Origin: Phycisphaerae bacterium
GTDB lineage: Bacteria; Planctomycetota; Phycisphaerae; UBA1845
Assembly: GCA_029260115.1 (NCBI GenBank)
Contig: JAJDDW010000049.1
Coordinates: forward strand, 1 to 49,195
DNA length: 49,195 bases
Direction: 5' to 3'
Positions 9,065-17,793 of the stretch are shown one piece after another. Both the position numbers and the translations under genes were made by a program. Under the pieces are notes generated by a model, which saw only the letters and a list, made by a program, of their open reading frames with translations, made no database searches and was not told the DNA's origin. Numbering within the stretch: position 1 is the first letter of the stretch; each line of letters starts with the position of its first letter.

Positions 9065-9646
9065 ATGGACTCTTCACACAGCCAAGTCACACACGCGCTA
9101 GCTGATCTCGTGGACGGTCGCCGGGAGGCTGCGGATCAGCTTCTCGCACTGGTCTATGACGAATTGCGCTCGCTCGCCGCTGCTCATCTACGCGATGAAC
9201 GAAAGGGACATACGCTGCAACCCACAGCGTTAGTACACGAGGCCTATCTCCGGCTGGTTGGGCAAACCGAAGTTAACTGGCAATCGAAGGCGCATTTTTT
9301 CGCTGTGGCAGCTACGGCTATCCGCCGCGTTTTGGTCGATCATGCACGACGAACGAACGCAGCTAAGCGAGGCGGAGATTGCCAACGAACGGCCATCGAA
9401 CATACAGATTTATCAACCGGTACGGAAAATGTTGATCTGACCGGCCTCGATGACGCATTGGACCTGCTGGCGAAGACCGATGAGCGCAAGAGTCGCGTTG
9501 TCGAACTCCGCTATTTCGCTGGGCTGAGTATTCCTGAGGCGGCTGAAGTACTTGGGGTCTCCCACGCGACGATCGAGCGAGACTGGCGCGTCGCTCGGGC
9601 ATGGCTATTCAACGAGCTTAACCGAGATGACCGCCATGGAACCTGA
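9065..9646 (+). CDS. ECF-type RNA polymerase sigma factor
   Basis: This is a 193-residue sigma-70 family factor of the planctomycete-abundant TIGR02999-like type. Region 2 contains LRSLAAAHLRDERKGHTLQPTAL and VHEAYLRLVG, then FFAVAATAIRRVLVDHARR (about 35-108). Region 4 holds the helix-turn-helix LSIPEAAEVLGVSHATIERDW (about 152-172). The start chosen is ATG 9065 with GGGTAGG upstream, rather than the TTG ten codons earlier. It overlaps the following kinase gene by 20 bp. ECF factors encoded next to Ser/Thr kinases are thought to be controlled by phosphorylation; no anti-sigma factor is visible here. Confidence 0.9.
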   Translation: MDSSHSQVTHALADLVDGRREAADQLLALVYDELRSLAAAHLRDERKGHTLQPTALVHEAYLRLVGQTEVNWQSKAHFFAVAATAIRRVLVDHARRTNAAKRGGDCQRTAIEHTDLSTGTENVDLTGLDDALDLLAKTDERKSRVVELRYFAGLSIPEAAEVLGVSHATIERDWRVARAWLFNELNRDDRHGT

Positions 9647-12365
9647 CCGTTGGGCTAGAATCGAAGAACTGTTTCACGAAGCTAGCCGGCTTGAGCTGGC
9701 GCAGCGTGAAGCATTCCTCCGCCAATCGACAGACGACGAATCGCTTAGGCAGGCTGTAAATAATTTGCTCGACGGCGACGAAAACGCGACAGACTTCCTG
9801 GCTAACCCGGCGCTTGGATTCGACTTTCGTTTAAACGAACCGCTTAACGATAACCGCGACGAAACGGATGGCCCGATCGGCAGACGTATCGGCGCTTATC
9901 GGCTCGTTCAGTATATAGCCGCCGGAGGTATGGGGGCGGTCTACCTCGCAGTCCGTGACGACGATCAATATGAAAAACAAGTAGCTATCAAGCTGATCAA
10001 GCGCGGTATGGATACCGACGACATTCTTCGTCGATTTCGCAGTGAGCGACAACTGCTTGCCACTTTAGAACACCCCAACATCGCTAGGCTAATCGACGGC
10101 GGCGCTACTGACACAGGCCTGCCGTACCTTGTGATGGAATACGTTGATGGCCAATCCATCGATCGATATTGTGACGAACATCACCTGAGCGTCGATCAAC
10201 GTTTGCAGCTTTTTGATACCGTTTGCGAAGCCGTCAAGTACGCGCATCAAAACTTGATCGTCCATCGCGACCTCAAACCAAACAACATCGTTGTCACAAG
10301 CGATGGCGTGCCTAAGTTACTCGATTTCGGAATCGCCAAAGTATTAGACCCCGACGGCGTGGCCCATACCGTCGACGTGACCATGCCCAGTCAGCGATTC
10401 ATTACCCCTGCCTACGCCAGCCCCGAGCAAATACGTGGCCAGCGCATCACTACGACTAGCGATGTATACGCATTGGGCGTTATTCTTTTTGAAATGCTAA
10501 CTGGCCAACGACCGTACGACGCGGACAGCCACTCCTTGCAAGCGATCGAACGCGTGATTTGTGAAGAACCGCCGACCAGACCCAGCGTCGCAGTTACCCG
10601 CGCTAAGTCGAGGTCGATCACTAGCGGATTAAAGGTTGATAATGGCGCCGAGGACATAGCCGATAAAATGCACAGGCGAGCTGACAAACACCTCGCGCGA
10701 CGACTATCCGGCGATCTAGACAACATCATACTCATGGCCCTGCGCAAGGATCCCCAACGGCGATACACTTCCGTTGAGCAGCTTGCCGATGATCTGCAAC
10801 GCCATCGTGAGGGTAAGCCTGTTCTCGCCCGGCCGGACACGTTTCGTTATCGTAGTGCAAAATTTGTTGCCCGCAACAAACTAGTGGTTGCCGCTGTCAC
10901 TGCCGTGACGTTCGCCCTACTCGGCGGAATTATTACCAGTGGCGCGCTCTACATCCAAGCGGACCGCGCGAAACTTGCTGCACAACGCGTTAGCGGATTT
11001 CTCCAAGACGCGCTCGGGTCGGTCAATCCCCAGATAGCGCGGGGTCGCGATGTCACGCTGTTACGTGAAGTCCTCGATAGTGCAGCCAAACGCATCGACA
11101 AAGAGCTAGGCGATAATCCCGACGTCGCAGCTACGCTCCATCTGACCATTGGCAACACCTACTCCAGCATTGCACTCTACGATCAGGCTGAAAACCATAC
11201 ACGGGCTGCTGGCAAACTACGCCGTAAGTTATTGGGTGATAACCACCCGCAAGTGGCCGAGTGCTTCGCTCAGCTCGCACAAATACTTTGGATCAAGGGC
11301 GACTACGCATCATCCGAAACCGCGATTAGAAGTGCGCTTAAAATATGGAAATTGCATTTGGGACCGCGACATCCCAGAGTGGCCACCGCGTATCATACAC
11401 TGGGTATAACGCTAGAATCTATGGGGCAAGCCGAAGAGGCCCAGAAGTGCTACCGTGACGCTTTGTCAATTAATCGTGAAACACTGGACCCATCTCATCC
11501 GGCCTTGGCATCCAATCTTATCAACCTTGGTCTACAACTCTTGAACCAAAAGTCCGTCGAAGGATACGACGCGGCTGAACCACTGTTGCGCGAAGCCCTT
11601 GATATTCGTCGGGCGAACGCCGGCGAGGACGATCCCAATCTGGTGAACGCACTGGTTGCTTATGGCACATTGTTGCAAGAACGTCGTCAAATTGATGCGG
11701 CTGAACCGCTGTACCGCGAAGCCTTAGCTATCTCGCGTAGCGTCCTCAATCCCGATCACCCTGATCTAGCGAACGTGTTAGACAACCTTGCCACATTGTT
11801 GGAAAACAAGGGTGATTACCAAGCGGCTGAACCTTTGTATCGTGAAACGCTGGCCATCCAGAAAAAGGCGCTGGGACCGCGACATCGCGATGTCGGTACG
11901 ACGTTAAACAATTTGGCCGGAATGTTTCGACGCGCCGGTCGATACGACGAAGCAATTCCACTCTTCAAAGACGCGGCTGATATCTATCGAGAGTCGCTTG
12001 GCGAAGGGCATTTTTGGGTTACGATCGTATTGCAAAATCTGGCCTCTTCGTATCAAGCAAAGGGAGATTGCGATACGGCTTTACCCATTTTTGAGGATGC
12101 GCTGCGCATGAGAATGGCCTTAGTCGAGGACGATCATTGGCGCATCGCCGGGCTTGAAACACTCATCGGAGGTTGCCTAACCAGCTTGGGGCAATACGAA
12201 AGTGCCGAACCTCTATTGCTGTCCAGCTACGAACAAATCAAAATAGCGAAAGGAACCTCCGCCCCCTACACGCATAATGCACTGCAGCGCATAATTGATT
12301 TCTACGTAGCCACCGACCAGCCGGACAAAGCAGGTCTGTACCGCCAGCGACAAAATATCCCATGA
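9627..12365 (+). CDS. Membrane Ser/Thr protein kinase with periplasmic TPR array
   Basis: This 912-residue protein (ATG 9627; ATG 9636 also possible) has a leader of about 85 residues, then a PknB-type kinase domain (about 88-395). Visible motifs are the Gly loop AAGGMGAVY, Lys in VAIKLI, catalytic VHRDLKPNN (about 212-220), LDFGIAK and YASPEQIRG. A transmembrane helix (about 420-440) follows. The C-terminal 450 residues are about ten TPR units of 42 residues (LGDNHPQVAECFAQLAQ, LNPDHPDLANVLDNLATL). The kinase faces the cytoplasm and the TPRs probably face outward as sensor. All catalytic residues are present. It is translationally coupled to the ECF sigma gene, its likely target. Confidence 0.9.
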   Translation: MTAMEPDRWARIEELFHEASRLELAQREAFLRQSTDDESLRQAVNNLLDGDENATDFLANPALGFDFRLNEPLNDNRDETDGPIGRRIGAYRLVQYIAAGGMGAVYLAVRDDDQYEKQVAIKLIKRGMDTDDILRRFRSERQLLATLEHPNIARLIDGGATDTGLPYLVMEYVDGQSIDRYCDEHHLSVDQRLQLFDTVCEAVKYAHQNLIVHRDLKPNNIVVTSDGVPKLLDFGIAKVLDPDGVAHTVDVTMPSQRFITPAYASPEQIRGQRITTTSDVYALGVILFEMLTGQRPYDADSHSLQAIERVICEEPPTRPSVAVTRAKSRSITSGLKVDNGAEDIADKMHRRADKHLARRLSGDLDNIILMALRKDPQRRYTSVEQLADDLQRHREGKPVLARPDTFRYRSAKFVARNKLVVAAVTAVTFALLGGIITSGALYIQADRAKLAAQRVSGFLQDALGSVNPQIARGRDVTLLREVLDSAAKRIDKELGDNPDVAATLHLTIGNTYSSIALYDQAENHTRAAGKLRRKLLGDNHPQVAECFAQLAQILWIKGDYASSETAIRSALKIWKLHLGPRHPRVATAYHTLGITLESMGQAEEAQKCYRDALSINRETLDPSHPALASNLINLGLQLLNQKSVEGYDAAEPLLREALDIRRANAGEDDPNLVNALVAYGTLLQERRQIDAAEPLYREALAISRSVLNPDHPDLANVLDNLATLLENKGDYQAAEPLYRETLAIQKKALGPRHRDVGTTLNNLAGMFRRAGRYDEAIPLFKDAADIYRESLGEGHFWVTIVLQNLASSYQAKGDCDTALPIFEDALRMRMALVEDDHWRIAGLETLIGGCLTSLGQYESAEPLLLSSYEQIKIAKGTSAPYTHNALQRIIDFYVATDQPDKAGLYRQRQNIP

Positions 12366-12507
12366 TTTTGAGCGGAAATTTGGCTATTGCTTGTTTGCGT
12401 GCATCCAGAAGATGAGCGTGATACAGCGGCCTAGCTTTATTCGGAGGTGAAAATACTAGCTCATACCTCTCAACAACTTCGCGGAACTAACGCGAACAAT
12501 TGACATG

Positions 12508-15267
12508 TCATTCTATTTGTAATTTTGCCCGCCACTCTTTAGCCATCTGGATTTTATCCCATGACTCATATAAATCGCATAGTAGTTTGACAGTACCAAC
12601 GGTTTGCTCGTGGTCTGGGCCTAGGGTGGTCGAGAGAATTTGGTACGATTCCAACAGCGCAGCTTCTGCTTTTTCATACTGCTGAAGTCCTGACAAACTA
12701 TGGCCATGATAGCGAAGGAACGCACCGATATAGAAGTGATTGCTTGGCAATATACTTCTTGCCGTCACCAAAGCTTTCATCGTGTTTACCTGCGCCTCGT
12801 CGAATTGACCTTGTTTATTCAATAATGCGCCGAGCGTAGCGTAAGAAACCGCTGTTTCTATGTGGTCTTCTCCAAGAAGCTCTCGTCGCGCTTCCAAGGA
12901 GGCCCGATATAATGGCTCTGCTTTATCATATTTTTCGCTGAGCAAATAAATGCCGGCCAAGGTGTTCATCGATCGGAGCGTATCGGGATGTTTGTCGCCG
13001 AGGGTTCGTCGTTGAATTTCTAACGATCGAGCCATCAGCTGGTGCGCTTTATCTTGATCTCCGAGATTTGCATAACAGGTTGCTAATCCGTTGAGTACGC
13101 GTAACGTATCAGCGTGGTCTGGACCTAACACCTGCTGCTTGCGGATCAGTAATTCTTCCATCAAGGGAACGGCCTTCTTAAATTCCCCTTTGCTCACGAG
13201 AAGACTGGCGTGATTGTGCAGTACGGCTAATGTTTGTGGGTGGTCTTCCCCTAGCACAAGTCGCAACGTCTTCATCACGTCGGCCAATAATGCCATACCT
13301 TTGTCATAGTCTCCCCTGGTAATGTACATCGCCCCTATATTTTGCATGGCTTGCAAAGTACCCGAATCTTCTTCGCCAAATTCTTGTAGGCTATCCTGCA
13401 GTGTTTCTGAATATAATGTTTCAGCTTCTTCATAACGCCCTTGGGACAAGTATAAAGCCGCCAAGTTGTTAGAAACCACTAGCCTGGCTCGTTTATCAAC
13501 ATTCTTATTACGTTGTTGTTTTTTGATAATTTCGAGATACAGATTTTCAGCTTCTTCGTATTGCCCTAGCTGATCATATAGACGCGCGAGCATGCCCATG
13601 GCGACGAGTGTATCTGGGTGCATTTCACCAACCGACGACCTTAGTAATCCCATGGCTCGCAAAAGGTGAGGTAATGACGCTTGATAGTCACCGAGGCTGC
13701 TCAGCGTCCTCCCAATGGTCAGACGAATGGCAGCTTCGACGGCGGGCTGATCTTCGAAAGACCCTTCAATACGTATGGAAGCTTTATCGAGTACCTCTCT
13801 CATTGTAATTTCACGCTGTGCTGTGTTTTCAGGATCAACTGCGGCAAGCAGATCATTATTCAAAAAAGAATTAATAGCCTGGGCGATGGCTGTTTGCCGC
13901 TCAGATTCTAACCGTTTATTCTCAGCCAGTGACTTGGCTTCAAGTGCCGTCGTTAATCGCTCGTTCGCCAAACGTTCAGCTTGCGTGGCGCGAATTGCCT
14001 GTGACAAACTAATGGCAATCCCCGCAACTAAAACAACAAACAGCATAATCATGCTAAAAAACAATGATTTGTTTCGTCGAGAAAATTTACGAAGCTGATA
14101 CATCATGCTGTTCGGTCGGGCGACGATCGGTAAGTGATGTAAGCTTCTGCGAAGGTCGTTGCCTAGCGCTGCGGCGGACTGATAACGACGCGATTTATCT
14201 TTCTCCAAGGCTTTGGAAACTATCGTCTCCACATCGCCACGATAACCGGTCTTGAGCGAACCAAGTCGTGTAGGTTCGACGATTTGAATCGTGCGAATGG
14301 CTGCCGGAATGGACCGATGATCCAAGACGTATGGTAGACAATCGGCCAAGAGTTCATAAAGCAATACGCCTAGCGAATACACATCAGAACGCACATCCAG
14401 ATCAAGCTGATTGCCCGAGACCTGCTCTGGACTCATATATGGTAGCGTGCCAATAAGTTGCCCCATATTCGTGTGCATCGTAGTCATTGGATTTTCAGTA
14501 TTCACAACGCGCGCGACACCAAAATCTAACACTTTCGGCTGACCTTCTTGGTCGACAAGAATGTTCGCGGGCTTCAAATCGCGATGAATAATATTGTGGT
14601 CGTGTGCATGTTGAACGGCATCACAAATTTTGGAAAATAATTCAAGCCGCTGCGCAATGCTAAGCATCTTCTCTTTGGCGTAATGCGTTAGCGGCAAGCC
14701 GTCGATATATTCCATGACCAAGTAAGCCTGCCCAGGCACATCTGAATTGCCAGATGATGCCGTACCCGCTTCGAATATCTGAGCGATACCAACATGCTTA
14801 AGCTGGCCAAGTAGATTCGCTTCTAATTCAAAGCGTTGTGCGAGTTTTACGGAGGCAATATCTGCATGAATCACCTTTAGCGCTACCGTGCGTTTAGGAT
14901 TTTCTTGCAAGGCCTTATAGACTACCCCCATCCCCCCGCCGCCTATTCTCGAAAGAATTGAATAGGGACCGATTACAGTAGGCATTGATGATTCAGATGC
15001 CTCAGTTATCTTCTCTTTGATAGATACTGATGCTGAATTTGTTTGTTCAAGCAATTGACCGGCTACCTGCTGCACGAATCTAGCAGCATCAGAACCGGCC
15101 AACGCATCGGTTTCGTCATCATGGTGAGCAAGCAGTGATTCCACTTCAGCGCGGACCTCAGGCATGCGCGCACACGTTGCGTCAAGAAAATTTGCTCGCG
15201 CTTCGTGTGGTTGCACACGCGCCTGTTCAAACAGTGCGGCGACTTGCTCAAAATCTGCTGGCTTCAA
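12508..15267 (-). CDS. Second membrane Ser/Thr kinase with TPR array
   Basis: This 919-residue paralogue of the kinase at 9627 is on the opposite strand. I place the start at TTG 15267: it overlaps the sigma gene stop as TTGA, and GGTGGAGA lies just upstream; the longer frame to 15318 adds 17 residues of sigma-gene shadow. The kinase domain (about 100-370) has GGGGMGVVYKA, VALKVI, IHRDLKPAN, LDFGVAR and YMSPEQVSG. A transmembrane helix (SLFFSMIMLFVVLVAGIAI) sits near 405. A TPR array follows (LGEDHPQTLAVLHNHASLL, LGPDHADTLRVLNGLATCY). All catalytic motifs look intact. The two kinases converge, with 142 bp between their ends. Confidence 0.9.
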   Translation of the reverse strand: MKPADFEQVAALFEQARVQPHEARANFLDATCARMPEVRAEVESLLAHHDDETDALAGSDAARFVQQVAGQLLEQTNSASVSIKEKITEASESSMPTVIGPYSILSRIGGGGMGVVYKALQENPKRTVALKVIHADIASVKLAQRFELEANLLGQLKHVGIAQIFEAGTASSGNSDVPGQAYLVMEYIDGLPLTHYAKEKMLSIAQRLELFSKICDAVQHAHDHNIIHRDLKPANILVDQEGQPKVLDFGVARVVNTENPMTTMHTNMGQLIGTLPYMSPEQVSGNQLDLDVRSDVYSLGVLLYELLADCLPYVLDHRSIPAAIRTIQIVEPTRLGSLKTGYRGDVETIVSKALEKDKSRRYQSAAALGNDLRRSLHHLPIVARPNSMMYQLRKFSRRNKSLFFSMIMLFVVLVAGIAISLSQAIRATQAERLANERLTTALEAKSLAENKRLESERQTAIAQAINSFLNNDLLAAVDPENTAQREITMREVLDKASIRIEGSFEDQPAVEAAIRLTIGRTLSSLGDYQASLPHLLRAMGLLRSSVGEMHPDTLVAMGMLARLYDQLGQYEEAENLYLEIIKKQQRNKNVDKRARLVVSNNLAALYLSQGRYEEAETLYSETLQDSLQEFGEEDSGTLQAMQNIGAMYITRGDYDKGMALLADVMKTLRLVLGEDHPQTLAVLHNHASLLVSKGEFKKAVPLMEELLIRKQQVLGPDHADTLRVLNGLATCYANLGDQDKAHQLMARSLEIQRRTLGDKHPDTLRSMNTLAGIYLLSEKYDKAEPLYRASLEARRELLGEDHIETAVSYATLGALLNKQGQFDEAQVNTMKALVTARSILPSNHFYIGAFLRYHGHSLSGLQQYEKAEAALLESYQILSTTLGPDHEQTVGTVKLLCDLYESWDKIQMAKEWRAKLQIE

Positions 15268-15839
15268 TCCGAATCTCCACCCATCGCACGTCGCAACCAA
15301 GCGCGAGCGAAATACCAATCGGCTTCTACTGTTTTATGAGACATGTTTAACTCTAAAGCAATTTCACGATGTGTCAGGCCACCCAAGAACCTCATCTCTA
15401 CCACTTTAGCTTTTCGAGCATCAAATTTTTCTAACTCGGTGATCGCGTCGCTCAGCGATATGAGATCAATTTCAGATTCAGTCGACGGGGTCATATTTTC
15501 ATTAAGCGTCAATTTAAGCGCCTGTCCGCCACGCTTGGCCGCCTTCTGGCCACGGGCATAATCCACCAGAATCTGCCGCATGGCGCGGGCAGCGATGGCC
15601 AAAAAATGTCGCCGATTTTCTAACTTCTGCCCCGGCTGATGAACGAGCTTCATATACGCCTCGTGGACTAGCGCTGTCGGCTGCAATGTATGATTTTGAC
15701 GTTCGTGCCGCAGGTATGAGCCTGCCAGCCCCTTTAGCTCTTCGTAAAGAAGTGGCAACAACATCTCATAGCCGGTGTCCCCTTCTTGCTGAACCCGCTG
15801 CAGAATCTCAGTAATTTCGTTGTTTTGACTCTCTGACAC
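15264..15839 (-). CDS. ECF-type RNA polymerase sigma factor
   Basis: This 191-residue factor is closely related in layout to the one at 9065. It carries LKGLAGSYLRHERQNHTLQPTAL and VHEAYMKLVH, then FLAIAARAMRQILVDYARG in region 2. Region 4 has the helix-turn-helix LTHREIALELNMSHKTVEADW (about 152-172). AKRGG between the regions is shared by both. Its stop overlaps the TTG start of the kinase gene by four bases, so the two are translated together. The gene is divergent from the Gly-rich lipoprotein gene at 16048. Confidence 0.9.
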   Translation of the reverse strand: MSESQNNEITEILQRVQQEGDTGYEMLLPLLYEELKGLAGSYLRHERQNHTLQPTALVHEAYMKLVHQPGQKLENRRHFLAIAARAMRQILVDYARGQKAAKRGGQALKLTLNENMTPSTESEIDLISLSDAITELEKFDARKAKVVEMRFLGGLTHREIALELNMSHKTVEADWYFARAWLRRAMGGDSD

Positions 15840-16047
15840 GGTGACCTCAAAAAAATCCCAACAAATAAATAGGAGTTACATGGGTACTTCTCGCCATTAC
15901 CAGAAGCATCGTATGGCGGATTCGGGCACGTCATTCTACTCGAAGGGTGTCCTTCGTGAAATGGTCCCATAAAGCCCCGATTGGAAAGCCTGGTAACCGT
16001 GGGATCACTCATCAACAGTGGGTCCGGCACAGGAATTGGAGAAAAAA

Positions 16048-17529
16048 ATGACAACGAAATGCAGACACGCTCAACACTATTTTGGCGCTGGTAATACGGC
16101 ACAAAAAATCATCATTCTGGCTTTACCCTTGATATTAGCATCATGTGGGGCAATGCCAAACAGCGGAAGTGGTATCGATATACCCGATTTACCCGATGGT
16201 GGTGCGGGCCGTGGCGTATGCAACGCAGCCCCAGTATCAGACACCCAAGACTCTTTTTTTGTTGACGGCAGCAAGGGAAATAATTCTAACCTAGGCGGAC
16301 AGAATAACCCGCTAGCCACAATCCAGGAAGCTATCAATCAGGCAGAATCTTTCGGTGGAGGTACGGTGTATGTTGCGGCAGGTGTATATAGCGAGACTAT
16401 TACCTTGCGCAGTAACGTAGACTTGCAGGGCGGATTCGATCCACAAACTTGGAAAAAATGCCCACAAACATTTCAGACTACAATCGTCGGTGGACCGACA
16501 GCCATGATGGGTGAAGAAATATCTTCAGTCACGGTAGATGGATTTACCATCGTTGCTGGGGATGGTGTAGCTGGAAAAAATTCGATTGGCATCAGGCTTG
16601 TCGATAGCGCATCCGTCAAGATTTCGGGCAACAATATCGTCGCAGGGCATGGAGACAATGGCGCGGCTGGAAGCGATGGCGCAAACGGCAATACTGGAAG
16701 TAAGGGAGGTAAGGGTGATAATGCTTCGGTATGTCCTCCTAACAATGACGGAGGTGCAGGTGGAAGCTCTTCGGTCAGTTCAGGAGGTGGTCGCGGTGGA
16801 CGAGGCGGCGCTGCCGGCGGTTTTGATGCTACCACTGGCGGAGGTGCAAACGGAGGCGCTGGAGGTATGGGTGCTTCCATCGGCGCGCGTGGTCAAGACG
16901 GCGGAGACGGCGGCGATGGCATCAACGGGAACGATGGGCAAGGTGCGATCGGTGGCTTAACCTCGAATGATGGTGACTTTGTGGCTTCATCTGGCGTAAA
17001 TGGAGAACCGGGCAATCAAGGCTCTGGCGGAGGTGGCGGAGGAGGCGCTGGAGGCGCACTTGTATTTGCGTGCGGCGCAGGCGGCGGCGGCGGCGGCGCT
17101 GGAGGAAGTAGCGGCGCGGGTGGCATCGGCGGAATCGGCGGAGGTGGATCATTTGCCATTTCCCTTATCAATTCTGTTGATATTCGCATAGAGGGAAATT
17201 CACTTACGACAGGTAATGGTGGAAGTGGTGGAAACGGCGGATTGGGCGGAGCAGGTGGCGGCGGCGGCGCAGGCGGAAGTGGCGGCGCGCGGTTTGGCGG
17301 TCAAGGGGCTGGTGGTGATGGCGGCCAGGGTGGCATAGGTGGCGATGGAGGTAGCGGTGGCGGTGGCAGTGGCGGTGCTTCAATCGGTATTATCGAGGAC
17401 GCAACTAGTAGTTCAGCCCGTTCGGAAAATATAATCAATCTGGGCAACGCTGGTCGAGGCGGGGAAGGACAAAGAGGTAACGATGGTGAGGACGGAATTC
17501 AAGATCGTTACATTCACCTCGAAGAATAA
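16048..17529 (+). CDS. Gly-rich lipoprotein with parallel beta-helix-type domain
   Basis: This 493-residue protein starts at ATG 16048 with TTGGAG seven bases upstream. The signal peptide ends in a lipobox (LILASCGA), so the protein is probably lipid-anchored. Residues about 60-190 match the DUF1565/right-handed beta-helix type: FVDGSKGNNSN, NNPLATIQEAINQAESFGGGTVYVAAGVY, and SVTVDGFTI. From about 190 to 480 two long tracts are 40-60% Gly (GGxGG), broken by short non-Gly strands such as AISLINSVDIRIEGNSL (about 370-387) that look like helix rungs. The Gly tracts may be loops extruded between rungs. No enzyme motif. Surface or structural role likely. Confidence 0.7.
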   Translation: MTTKCRHAQHYFGAGNTAQKIIILALPLILASCGAMPNSGSGIDIPDLPDGGAGRGVCNAAPVSDTQDSFFVDGSKGNNSNLGGQNNPLATIQEAINQAESFGGGTVYVAAGVYSETITLRSNVDLQGGFDPQTWKKCPQTFQTTIVGGPTAMMGEEISSVTVDGFTIVAGDGVAGKNSIGIRLVDSASVKISGNNIVAGHGDNGAAGSDGANGNTGSKGGKGDNASVCPPNNDGGAGGSSSVSSGGGRGGRGGAAGGFDATTGGGANGGAGGMGASIGARGQDGGDGGDGINGNDGQGAIGGLTSNDGDFVASSGVNGEPGNQGSGGGGGGGAGGALVFACGAGGGGGGAGGSSGAGGIGGIGGGGSFAISLINSVDIRIEGNSLTTGNGGSGGNGGLGGAGGGGGAGGSGGARFGGQGAGGDGGQGGIGGDGGSGGGGSGGASIGIIEDATSSSARSENIINLGNAGRGGEGQRGNDGEDGIQDRYIHLEE

Positions 17530-17575
17530 ATCGCATAGAAGCGGGAACAGTTAGACGTACGGGAAAGCGCACTAG

Positions 17576-17608
17576 ACAGGACTCCGGGGCAACTAGGCCC
17601 CCTCCTGT
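17576..17608 (+). terminator. Hairpin after the Gly-rich gene
   Basis: ACAGGA (17576-17581) pairs with TCCTGT (17603-17608), and GGGGC (17586-17590) pairs with GCCCC (17597-17601), with a bulge between the stems. There is no T run, so this may be a processing or stabilising hairpin rather than a classical terminator. Confidence 0.4.
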
Positions 17609-17696
17609 CCATCTCATGCGCTGCTGCAAGGGGAATTCAGAGTGGGACTTCCAACGGAAAACGATCAGACTTCCATTCTCACATACTCAGTGTTGG

Positions 17697-17724
17697 GGCC
17701 GACCGTACATGTATACGGTCCGGC
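17697..17724. terminator. Strong hairpin between convergent genes
   Basis: GACCGTA (17701-17707) and TACGGTC (17714-17720) enclose CATGTA, and GC-rich flanks extend the stem with one bulged base. It lies between the plus-strand gene ending at 17529 and the minus-strand gene ending at 17794, where a bidirectional stop is expected. No T tract is present. Confidence 0.4.
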
Positions 17725-17793
17725 GCCCACGCACACTTGCAGCAAAGACACTCGCATTACACCAGCACCTCGCTTCAGATATCTTTATTCAAC

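Noticed and set aside
16026..16041. CGGCACA...TTGG before the Gly-rich lipoprotein
   Set aside because: The -12 half coincides with the ribosome binding site, leaving no room for a transcription start before the gene.
16473..16880. Pro/Ala-rich minus-strand frame
   Set aside because: Shadow of Gly codons in the Gly-rich lipoprotein gene.
16640..17500. Possible CRISPR or DNA tandem repeat array
   Set aside because: Repetition is glycine-codon bias without fixed-length repeats or spacers.
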